NCBI GenBank assembly: GCA_002105175.1
Contig: MCGE01000001.1
Coordinates: 868,001-932,000, forward strand
Direction of reading: 5' to 3'
From: Absidia repens
Lineage: Eukaryota; Mucoromycota; Mucoromycetes; Mucorales; Cunninghamellaceae
Length of the DNA stretch: 64,000 bases
Shown here: piece by piece, positions 23,188-33,386 of the stretch
Numbering within the stretch: position 1 is the first letter of the stretch
Layout: every line of letters starts with the position of its first letter
Made by a program: the position numbers and the translations under genes
The notes under the pieces: generated by a model
Database searches by the model: none
What the model saw: the letters and a program-made list of their open reading frames with translations, nothing else
What the model was told of the DNA's origin: nothing

Positions 23188-24231
23188 GTGGGAGCAAATA
23201 AATCTTCACGTGGGCGGGATCTGAAATGTTTTTTTAAAGGTTTTGGCTTGCCCAATCTTCTTTTTTTTTAGTGGATTCAGAATAGGAAGCACCCCCACCT
23301 TTTTTTTTAATTTTTATTTTTTTTATTTTTTACAACAATCAACACCATACGATATCATCATTTTGATGGCTCTCCCTTATCATGACAGTAACCTGCCCTC
23401 AAAATCGGTAGCATGGTAGCTTTCTTCTCATGATGCCTTTGAGCAATTCGGGTAAGTCTAGACCTCTTCACTTTTGAAATAGCTTGTCCCTCACCGAAGA
23501 GTAGCTTATGTACCTTATTTAATTTGGTTAGTTATTCTGACATTATGATCACAGTACTGTATACATACTGCAGCAAGAAATTCTACTTCCATACAAAAGT
23601 CAACACAACAACGGAACAATTGATAAATTGTTTAATCATCATTCAAGACAATGTGACTTTTATAGCATGTAAAGCATCTCTTTTATCACTTTCGTTTACC
23701 ATACCCAAATTCATACTCCCATACCCTAGTTATATTTACTTCTGAATAAAATATGTATTGTCTTTTACTTTTGCATCGTCTCTCGTATGTTTGGTTTGAT
23801 TTATCAAATAAATATATAGTACCCATCCCACTTTACAGTGCAGTGCTTGTGTATGTAGAAAAAAATTTGGTATGTGTGGGTTAAAAAAAAAAGGCACCAG
23901 CTTATATTCATAGACCTCTTTTTTTTTTATAAAAACAAAAGTAAGTCAACCATATAATTGCGTTCCTTTTAACCTATACTATAATATTAAGTGGCTAATT
24001 GCCTTATTATCCATTATAAAAAAAAATGTCCTTATGATAGCGCTTTCTGTGAGACCCAATTTTTTTGACGTTCACGTTGAAACGTTCCATATCGTTTTGT
24101 GTCTCCTGTCTCCTATCTCCATCTTGTTTACGATGCCATTAACCCTTATAAAAATAATATTATTGACTCATCTATGATTAAAACGACATAGACTATCTTT
24201 CTACCTTGGTGTTCAAATTATTGACCAAGAC

Positions 24232-24542
24232 TCAGGGGAGACGCGGGCTAAATCCAAAGATGCGGACGAAGTCGGGCGGAATGAAGGCTCCAAAATTCAA
24301 TGGGAATGAGAAATTGGCGTGAGAAGAGTCACATACCCAAAATAAGAACAACCCCAATACCAAGTGGATGAACGGCACTTGCCAGTAAAAAGGTCTGTCT
24401 AGAAATACTTAGTTTGGAAATAATTTTGGATACTTAAAAACATAAATAGGATGTATGATACATGACGATAGGAAAATAATGGCCACTGTATGTACAATAC
24501 ACATAGTTTTGGTTCGAATAATATGATAAACGGTCCATCCAT
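24232..24542 (-). CDS. Candidate 63-residue membrane protein, spliced
   Basis: Three small exons, 24542-24503, 24432-24337 and 24287-24232, keep frame through a 70-base intron (donor GTGTAT, acceptor TTTAAG) and a 49-base intron (donor GTATGT, acceptor GGAG). The product starts MDGPFIILFEPKL, has a hydrophobic segment around TFLLASAVHPLGIGVVLIL (residues 27-45) and ends FVRIFGFSPRLP. The coding stretch is richer in G+C than its surroundings, as real exons here are. I do not recognise the family; size and one membrane span would fit a small mitochondrial or ER subunit. The first donor and last acceptor are weak, so the first exon is the least certain. Confidence 0.4.
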
Positions 24543-24918
24543 ATTGATGAAGTTAAAAAAGATAAAGACTACGTGATTGATTTAGATATATGTAGATATA
24601 TATATCATTGATTAAGAGAATGGTAATTCATTTTTTAAGTATTCATACAGTTAACGTATGCCAAAACATTCAATCAGCGTTGATTGTGATTTAGCAAATG
24701 TACTTTCTTGAGAATTTTCCACTACTCTTCAGTCACCATATGTGTACGCTCTTACCGAGGCTTATTTTTTATGAGCCTTTCATCGTCTCTTTTTCATGCG
24801 ACCATCACAGCCATTTTTTAAAACTAATCAAGAAATCGCTCTCATGCCGTCTCTTTTGGAGTCCAGTGAAGAAAACGAAACGTCGAGCATGAGTTTTAAT
24901 CGAAGTTGCCTTCTATTT

Positions 24919-24920
<2 letters not shown>

Positions 24921-24973
<53 letters not shown>
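24921..24973 (+). repeat. T53 homopolymer
   Basis: Uninterrupted T run about 90 bases left of repeat copy A. Confidence 0.95.
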
Positions 24974-24975
<2 letters not shown>

Positions 24976-25049
24976 ACACACATACATCCTACAGTATGGT
25001 GTGAGTATATCCAGTCGGACAGGCAAACTAAATATATGAGGGCGCTGAT

Positions 25050-26000
25050 GGTAAAAAGACAAGCATATTTTATTCAGATGTGGTAAACTATGCCCCATAT
25101 CTAATTGTGAGGCAATGGGGAATACGTGTAGAGTGTATAGGGTAGAATTATATTGTTATAGAGGACATTGAAGGCATGCTATTCTTCGGTGAGTGACAAA
25201 TTATTCTAAAATAGACGTAAACTAAACTTGGCCAAACTGAATTGCTCCATCTTATCTGCAAAGCTATCAAGAGAAGAGAATAATTATGTTGTCGATGTTG
25301 AATGGCGGCAATTACTGTTATGATAAGAGATAATTATCACGTTGATGATGTTGTATGGTGCTGGTTGTTGTAAAAAAAAAAAAAAAAAGAAGTATGCTTC
25401 CTTTTTTCAATCCCTTAAGATCCTCAAAACACATTTCAGATTCCGCCCACGTGAAGATTTATTTGCTCTCACTTGTTACTTTTTTCGTCTCTTTCTTTTC
25501 AATTTCTTTTTTTCCCTTTCATTTTTTATTCACCATTCAACTTCTATGGGATTATGTTGGACTTAGATTAGTGTCAGGATTAGTTTAGAAGGGGTTTTAG
25601 CTCAGGGATTACAAGATGCATGGGGAAACCCTTCCATTTTGGATCTAGGATTTAGGAACACCATTAGTTGACTTTTTGGAGCCTTCATTAGCTTAGTTAA
25701 GTATTAGTTTGTCCATTGCTTACATCTACCTCTGAATAAAATATGTTTCTTTTGCATGCTTCAATGAAACATGTACCCTTAATCTTTCTCATGTTTTGTA
25801 CAGTACAATAGATCCTTTTTTTACTAAATGTTGATCGGTGTAGTACTTCAATAGCATATATACGTTTGTCATTCTCATACTTTGTTCAGTGTATGAGTTC
25901 CATTTTACAATTGTCCCATTAGATTAGTGTTGACCATTTTTCAAATCTCATAGGGCATTGAATTCTCTCATCTTTCATCGTATAGATCCTTGCACTAAAT
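25050..26000 (+). repeat. Dispersed repeat family, copy A (best preserved)
   Basis: GCATATTTTATTCAG at 25063-25077 and CTGAATAAAATATG at 25732-25745 form an imperfect inverted pair; the similarity extends outward over AAAAGA. Inside, the CCGCCCACGTGAAG block lies at about 25443 and the core GGATTACAAGATGCATGGGG at 25606-25625. Right of the inverted motif, homology to copies at 39.1 and 56.8 kb continues (GCTTCAATGAAACATGT, TCTTTCTCATG, AATAGATCC), so the true boundary is further out. No protein is encoded. Confidence 0.7.
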
Positions 26001-26189
26001 CTCCTAATTGCAAGACTCCCCTGCTGTCAGTTTAGTATCTATCGTATTCCTACAAATAAAATGTACTTTTCTTTTTTTACTCGTTCTATGGCCCATTAGA
26101 TAATGAACAATATCACAACTATAGCTTTTTGTGAGTGTCCACCAGACAATTGCTTTCTAGCTCACACCCACTATGACCACTTTCCCAGA

Positions 26190-26430
26190 GTCCCAGCGAC
26201 AGATCGACATTCTTAGGCCAATTTATATCAAACGTGGTCATATTTCTAATCGACCAATTATACTAATGAGCCAAAGCCTTATCGTGAGCGTAGCAGCCAC
26301 TATATCCGCATTGAGCTACTGATTGGCAGTTCTAGGCCACTTGGTATGAAAGGTAGCGCTATTCCTGTTCTATCATTCATATTAACCAACCAAGGACGTT
26401 CTATCAGCGTAGCTTCCACCAAACTAAACA
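26190..26430 (+). repeat. Two diverged tandem units of about 110 bases
   Basis: A first unit starting GATCGACATTCTTAGGCCA and ending GAGCGTAGCAGCCACTA is followed by a second starting GATTGGCAGTTCTAGGCCA and ending CAGCGTAGCTTCCACCA. The shared words keep order and spacing. Confidence 0.6.
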
Positions 26431-26634
26431 CACTGTTCATATCCAGCTCCTTTTTTTTTTGATGCATGAGGTATAATGAAACAAAAAAAGCGCCCCCCAT
26501 ATTAAAACCATTTAAGCGCTAGGGACCACCAGTAAGGTGCAAAATAGCGAGAGCGTCAAATGCCCTCGAAAGCCACATTTCGGCCACTTCCCCCACTGAC
26601 ATCCTGTGGTCCAATTTTTTACAAGTGTGAAAAT

Positions 26635-26690
26635 GTTTAAATCCTCACGCGAAGTCCTTTTTTTAAGTTGAGAGTGCAAAGTGGTTGTGA
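26635..26690 (-). repeat. Possible fragment of the repeat central block (copy F)
   Basis: Read on the minus strand, CGCGTGAGGATTTAAACATT and TCACACTTG parallel the CACGTGAAGATTTATTTGCTC and TCACTTG of copy A. Only about 40 bases are similar. Confidence 0.35.
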
Positions 26691-27837
26691 ACAATGTCTT
26701 CCAGAACAGTTGAGCATACATACAAAAAAGATTGTGAAAATCATGGTTTACTTTACGTTTTTCTGAACTGCACCATATATCATACCATCACTCATTTCTA
26801 TTTTATCTAACCTATGATAGGAGACTTTATTTCAAGATACGGTACTGTATGAACAAAAAAGAAAAAAAAAATTGCAATTTGCCTAAAAGGGTAAGCAGTA
26901 ATAGAAGACGGCTATTTTTTTTTCTATCTTTTATATGGTACAGTGTTACTGTGTTCATCGCTAACTCATCTCACATCCATTGAGGTGAGTTTAAAAGGTG
27001 TATAAGATATAATAATTTTAGAATGATTGATAGTGATTAGTGTGTATAATAATAATAATATATGAGAACGAACGGATGATATATTATGAATCTGATTGTC
27101 TGTGATTTTGATTCTAGCAGAGATGATGGCAATGGCACATTACCCAGAATGATTGGGCTAAGACGATCAATAGCAGATGATAAAGATGATGATGGATAGG
27201 GATTTTGGTCTAGGCTTGGAAAGGGGCTATGATGAGGGGAATATCTAAATTAAGCAATAGTCTTCTGATTGGGTAGTTTCAATTGATATGAAAATAGTCA
27301 CCAAGCCTCTTGTTTGGTATCCCAATTCACCGCAGCAAAAAATAAATGGGGGTCAAAAATGATCGGATGTTAAACATTTTGTTTGCTGTGCTGTGTGTGA
27401 GGCAGCGGCAATTACGTGTGAAGCTTTGAATTTTTTTTTTGGGATGGAACAAAACCAATTTCCTTTTGATTTTTCTCTTTTCTTCTTTTCTTCTTTAGTA
27501 CACTTATCGAATTTCACCATGTCTATCTCTCAATTGCTTTTTTAAACAATTCTTACGAATTTTATTACGAACAACAAACAACAACCTCTTACCTTTTTTT
27601 TACTTGATATCTCTCTCTCTCTCTTTTTTTTTATTTAGCCTTTGATTACACACCCATCCGCCCATTTTTTTTTCTTTTCTTTTTATTACCTGCCTCCCAT
27701 TTTTTTTTTTTGACCAAACGCTATCTGCTGACAATAGTTTTTATTCGAACTACCTAAACCTATAACGCCAACTCTATCTGCCTATCTGGATCGAAGTTTC
27801 CTGATATACAACAACACCAACTCTTATACTTAAAACA

Positions 27838-29079
27838 ATGGCACTATCTGATGGACTTCCACATCCGATACCCACAGCCGCTTTGGCGGCCTTTGATCCA
27901 CCAACTTATTTGCAACACTCAACCAACGAACCTACTCTTTACTGCCTCAACAATAACAATAACAGCAATGTCAATATCGATCTCACTCTGAAGAACAATC
28001 CTATTGCGGCAATAATATCTCCTGAAGATGAACAACAACTACCTTGCGAACAATATAAAGAATTTTTGGATGCCTCACACATTGAACGTGTGGACATGAT
28101 TGACAACCTTGTTGGTAAGTGGTGGGACTATTCATCTACAGTATGAAATATATGAATATGTTTAATGCTCACCTTGGCTTGTGTAGATGTTTCTGTTGAT
28201 ATTATTGATTCGATTTGGCCAACACCAAGTCATGCAAAGGTGGTTGCTACCAAGGGCTTTATTCGTGAAATTCTCAAACGATCGAAAACGACCTATTTTA
28301 TGCTTCAACTCAGTCTCTTTTACATCTTTCGGGTCAAGCGTGTAGTGCAAGCAAAGCTTCGTATGGCTGCTGGTGACCGACGTTATCGGGATGATCTCAT
28401 GTGTTGTGGTCGCCGTATGTTTCTTGCTTCTCTGATGGTGGCTTCCAAATACATTCACGACAAAAGCTATCGCAATAAAGCTTGGGCGGATGCTTCTGGT
28501 CTCACTTTGGCTGAAATCAATGCTTCTGAACTGGCCTTTTTGCAAATGATTGATTATCGTTTGTATGTTAGCAAAGCAACTTTCGAAAAATGGTATGATA
28601 TGCTGAATCAACGTCTGAAACAACGAAAACAACAACAACAGCATCAACAGCATCAGCAACCTCGTCAACATCAACAGCAACAGCAACACCAACGATCTTA
28701 CCCTCAACAATATAATCATCATCAACTCATGACGACAAACCCTATCAAGAAACCCAGTGTGAAACCGACTACGACTACGACTACGACTGCGACTGCGACT
28801 GCGACCTGTGGTGTTGCTGCGAATATGAAGAAAAATGCGATGACAAATCCGGTAACGACTACGGCATCTCTGACCTCAACATCATCACATCGTCAACTTT
28901 CATGGATAATGAACACCACTCCGACCTTGTCCTTCCACAACAACAAACCTTTTGTAACATTACCACCAACTACAGCTACCACAAGATCTTCTGACGCCAC
29001 TGCTACGACCAACACCACACACTATCCTTCTCCAGCTTCCCCTTGCTTTTATCATCCAGACTTCAACGTACTCACCTAG
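27838..29079 (+). CDS. PCL-type (Pho85) cyclin
   Basis: Two exons, 27838-28114 and 28187-29079, 389 residues. Residues about 95-225 are a cyclin box of the Pcl1/Pcl2/Pcl9 class: SKTTYFMLQLSLFYIFR, CGRRMFLASLMVASKYIHDKSY, KAWADASGL and the EINASELAFLQMIDYRL helix. PCL cyclins activate the Pho85/CDK5-type kinase and couple growth, polarity and cell-cycle entry. The N-terminal 90 residues are Asn/Pro-rich. The C-terminal 160 residues are low-complexity, with CAA/CAG-encoded Gln/His runs and an ACT/GCG Thr-Ala run, and are probably disordered. The kinase is not in the window. The gene is convergent with aspartate aminotransferase. Confidence 0.88.
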
Positions 29080-29750
29080 CACCTGGCCCCCTCTCGTTGG
29101 ATCCCCTTTTTCTTTAGTTTTAGCTTATCTCCCTCTAGTTATAGTTTATTGCCCCATCTTGTCTTTTTTTTTTTATTATATCATTTATTCCTATTGGAAA
29201 AAAGAAATAAAGTCATTTATATTTATCCTAAAAAGACCCACTTTAATAATAAAATTTTTATTCATTTGCCCAACACTCATTGTCTTCATTTGTCTTCTGT
29301 CTTTTTGTTTTTATCCATACCCATTTACTGTCTTTGATATTCATCATCAATAAAAGTTGATTCCTTTTTTATTCTATTTTATCATCCTCATCCTCAACAT
29401 ACCAGTTTATCGTTGCAGAAGGGCGGAAATGCAAGAATGGGAAATAGAACACGATGAAGCGGAGATACAAACGGAATGTGAGCATGCAACGTGATACAGA
29501 TGAGAATACGGAGAAAGGATGATGCTCTGATGGTAACACATTTCTCGCTTGACATACACATACTCACACACATCCCACAATTACAAACCATATGACCCAT
29601 TATTTATGATATCAATAAAATCCTGTTCTTTATTTTGATAACAAAAAGTGACTAATACTAATCAACAACAGCAATAATAATAAAAATAATAATAATAAAA
29701 ATAATAATAACAAAAATACGCAATAAGCTAATAAAAATAAACATTTGATT
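29080..29750. other. Convergent 3' region PCL cyclin / aspartate aminotransferase
   Basis: Holds AATAAA at 29349-29354 for the cyclin gene, and an AAT/AATAAT microsatellite at about 29670-29710 beside the aminotransferase 3' end. No gene is seen. Confidence 0.5.
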
Positions 29751-31445
29751 CTATACTGATACATTTCTAACGACATCGTCTACAGCCTTGGCAAAATATT
29801 CCACATTTGAGGTTGATAATCCAGCCATTGAGACTCGACCATTGTCTGTGAGATAAATGTGATATTTTTCAATCAGCACTTTGACCTGAGGAGCTAAAAA
29901 AAAACATAAAAAAAAAGAAGGTAAGCCAATTTCGTTTAGTACAAGATTTTTTTTTTTTTTTTCAGTTTAAAATTAATCCGTCACCCGCCACCCATGCTTT
30001 TTTTTTTCTGCCTATCAGCTTGGATTACCTTTGAGACCAGTAAAAGAGAACATGCCAATTTGATCGACAATATGATTCCAAGTACCGGGAGTCTTCAAGT
30101 CCACCAAGTGTTGGTATAAAGCCTTGCGCATATCGATGATACGAGAAGACATGTATTTCAAGTTTTCTTTCCATTCTGCATATAAAGCTTCATCATTCAG
30201 CACAATATCCACAATACGAGATCCATAGGCGGGAGGATTAGATATTTCGGAGCGTTGTAATTTTTCCAATTGGGATAACACACGTTTGGTGTCTTCGGGT
30301 GTCTTGCATACAAATGTCAAATTACCAGCGCGTTCACCTAACAAGGAAATATATAATAGTTGAGTAAATCAATATAAAAAGGACGTCCCTTTTCTCCCCT
30401 CCCCCCTCCCCAGCATTCACCCAATCTTTCCTATCTTCCTGTTCCCCTTTCTTCTGTCTTCTTACCATAAAGACCAAAGTTCTTTGCAAAAGATTGAGCA
30501 ACAAACAATTCAAAACCTTGTTCTACAAAATAACGGACTGACCAAGCGTCACGATCCAAATCACCTGAAGCAAAACCTTGGTAAGCACAGTCAAAAAAGG
30601 GGAAATGACCTTTTGCACGCATCGCTTCGGCAATGCCTTTCCATTGTTCTTGCGTAGGATCGACACCAGTAGGGTTATGAGCACAAGCATGGATAACAAA
30701 GATACTGCCATTGGGAGCATCTTGAATGGATTGCAGCATGCCTTGATAGTTCAAACCTTTAGTCACAGGGTCCCAGTAGGCATATTCTTCAACTTGGAAG
30801 CCAATGGTTTCAAAAATGCTGCGATGGTTGGCCCATGTTGGTTTGGAGATGTAGCATTTGCCGCTGCCCTTGTAATGTTGAGCCAAAAACGCAGCGCCGG
30901 TATGGTTGGCCCCGGTTCCAGAGATTGTTTGTACTGCTCCCACGCGACCTTGCTGAATGGCAGGACTATCTTTGCCAAGAATCAATTTGCTTGCTGCCTT
31001 TGTGTAAGAAGGTTGACCGGCAATGGGTTGATATTCGTGGTCCAAAGAGGCATCGTTGAAGAGAATGGCATCAGCCTAAGTCCAAAAAAAAAAAAATTAA
31101 CGTGTTAGCATGTAAATGAGTCTGGCACTAACTAACATACCCTTTTTTAACCTACCTTTTTAACAACAGGAAGAATGTATGGTTTGAGTTCATTAGTTCT
31201 GAAGGCACCAACACCAACGTTGATCTTTTGTGGATGGGTATCAGCTTTGTAACCAGCGGTGAGACTGAAGATAATATCAGCAGGTGCTTGAGGCACGTTT
31301 TGGAAGACAGAAACTATACCGGCCGATAAACAACAATAAAATATGTCAAAGTCAAGCTATGCATTAAGAGTATTTTTCACTTACCCGACATGTTTTTATC
31401 AAGATGGGAAGACAATTGTTGTAAACGTTGGGAAGGAGAAGTCAT
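29751..31445 (-). CDS. Aspartate aminotransferase
   Basis: Five exons: 31445-31385, 31313-31156, 31075-30466, 30337-30029 and 29893-29751, 426 residues. It is a PLP enzyme that exchanges the amino group between aspartate and 2-oxoglutarate, linking the malate-aspartate shuttle and nitrogen metabolism. Visible family marks are INVGVGAFRTNELKPYILP, QTISGTGANHTGAAFL, HACAHNPTGVDPT, FFDCAYQGFASGDLD, and QSFAKNFGLYGERAGN, where Lys271 is the PLP Schiff-base residue. The ending GRVSMAGLS contains the substrate-binding Arg region. The N-terminus (MTSPSQRLQQLSSHLDKNMSG) has few basic residues, so a cytosolic (GOT1-like) location is a little more likely than mitochondrial; an internal Met at 19 could also start translation. 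Confidence 0.93.
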
Positions 31446-33386
31446 GATTTGAGATAATCGAAAAATTCTATTTATGCAGGTGAACTGAAAAAAAAAAAAA
31501 TTGGGAGTTATTTTTGGGTGGCGTGTGTTTTTTTTCCTGACTCGGGACTTTTTTTTACGTGTGTGAGTGGGTCGGGTCAATGAGTAACTGTGAGATATAG
31601 TTTCCCCTGAATGTTTCAATCGTTAAGGAAGAAGAAAAAGAAAAAAAGAAGAAGAAAGACAAGTACTATAAAAATAAAAAATATATACAAATGGAGGTGG
31701 TTTTTGAAAAACGTGGTTGAATATACTACTTTCATGTGATTATCACCATAAACTGGATAAAAACATAGCGGACATTGCTTTTCTTTGTCATGAATACACG
31801 TCTTTTTCAACTTTATAGCAATTCATGTATTAAAACCAATACAGTAGTATTCATCATCATCACTATCATTATCATTGTCCGTTTTTTCCTTATTTTCTCT
31901 CTCTTTTTTTTTTTCTTTCTTTTTTTCTGTATCATCCGCAGTGCTCACGCCATTGTACCGCTCAACCTTTACCATCCATCTTCCAGGGTTAAAAAAAAAG
32001 GAAAAAAGCGGTATGACATGGGTAAACAGCGCCTTCTCTAGGGTGTGAAAAAGTATCTAATAATCGCAAATTGCCATTTTAAGTCTATACATTACTAAAA
32101 TTGCTACCCACCAACCAATCCAGCTCATTATTATTTTCTCGATTCACCTTTTTTTTTTTTCACCCAGCCAGTAAATATCCCTTTGACTACATCAACTCTT
32201 TTGGTGAGCCTCATGTGGACAATTTGGTAGCTACTTCATTCTCTGTATCTCCCGCCTACTATATTTTTTTTACGTTCTGTATCATTGAAAATGATAAACT
32301 CCGACATGATCTAAATTTACCACTGACCAAAAGAAAAATAAGAAACGATCCCTCCAGTAAAATACATTAGGCTTTGCTACTGTTATAATTTCCACGGCAA
32401 TAAAATATATGTGTATATGATTGACGAATACATCAATTTAAATATACTAAGAAAAAAGGAGATGGTTTCTCTTCATCCTTCGATAGTTCTAAAGGAAAGA
32501 CTCCGGCAATCTTATTCAATCCCCGTAATTTAACTTGCAAGTTTTTTATTTTTCACATGTAAAACTGATATAAAAACCCATTGTTTTTCCCCATTTCGAA
32601 CTACCTTTTTCATATTTAAATTTTGTAGATTGACATATTGACAATCAGGGGATTTGCATGATTTTCCCCCACTTTCTTGAAGACTTTTTTCAACCCGGAA
32701 AGGTGTGGGGGATGATTATATATACTCAGAATAATTTTACCCGAACAACCCAAAGACAAGCCCACAAAAGATGGCGGGAATTAAAAGATAGATTTTCCCT
32801 ATGGAGATTCGATAATCTTTTTTTGCTTCCCTGCCTGGAACCTCTAGACATAATTATTGAACTGTATGGTGTCCTCACACAAACACCCAAAAGACTCAAA
32901 TATCTAAATACTATTAATAGAGTAGGATATTCTTTTTATTTATCAACAATATTTTTATAGATAATCAAGAGGTATTTACTAAACAAGTTGGTTTTGTTAC
33001 ACATTTGACAAAGAGACGGAAGGAATGTTGTTAGTTTTATAATAGATAGTTTCCCACACTTTGGTGTTATCATCATGTTTACAGTATTGAGATCGATTGG
33101 AAGACTTCTCTCACTTCCCCCTTCCGTTGTTGTCGCTATTTTATAATCTCTCTTACTCAAATTAAATATGTAATCAGAGTTATATGGATAAAATGGTAAA
33201 GTCACAAGTTTCCCCGACCTTGGCCTATTTTTTTTTTTTTTTTTTTTTTCACTCCCCACCTCTTTCTTTTCTATTTTTTAAGACTTCCCCTCTCTCTTTT
33301 TTTACTCTCTTCCTCTTCATTACTTTTTTTTATATTTACACTTTATTCCACTTTCCCTCTCTTTTCTTAATAGTACATATAAGGAA
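31446..33386. other. Intergenic (1.9 kb), no gene recognised
   Basis: Promoters of the aminotransferase (left) and MGA2-like gene (right, pyrimidine-rich from 33225). A frame at 32658-32960 (100 residues) is open but has no known motif and normal AT-rich composition; I do not call it. Confidence 0.5.

Larger units (their letters stand above)
22530..23765. repeat. Dispersed repeat family, copy E (with internal insertion)
   Basis: GCATATTTTATT at 22537-22548 faces CTGAATAAAATATG at 23742-23755 in inverted orientation. Between them, on the minus strand, is the central block with CCGCCCACGTGAAG (around 23200-23220), also found at 25.44 kb. The right arm (23310-23510) shares ordered words with the left arm of copy A read in reverse, for example CTTATCAT-ACAGTAA and TCACCGAAGA-TAGC. 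The left arm is different from other copies and holds an A27 run and a decayed ORF, so something has probably inserted. Confidence 0.6.
21742..27837. other. Repeat-rich gene-poor block (6.1 kb)
   Basis: Contains at least two dispersed repeat copies, a decayed ORF, a candidate small gene, a tandemly duplicated segment near 26.2-26.4 kb and homopolymer tracts. The right end (about 27,430-27,837) is pyrimidine-rich and is probably the promoter and leader of the PCL-type cyclin. Stretches not listed separately show no recognisable feature. Confidence 0.6.

Noticed and set aside
26190..26430. CRISPR-like array
   Set aside because: Two diverged adjacent units, no short identical repeats with unique spacers, and a eukaryotic genome.
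28162..28725. 187-codon minus-strand frame
   Set aside because: It is antisense to the PCL cyclin exon; the Leu-rich composition comes from CAA/CAG repeats.
32658..32960. 100-codon plus-strand frame
   Set aside because: No recognisable domain, no flanking splice support and AT-rich composition; could be a relic but cannot be supported.
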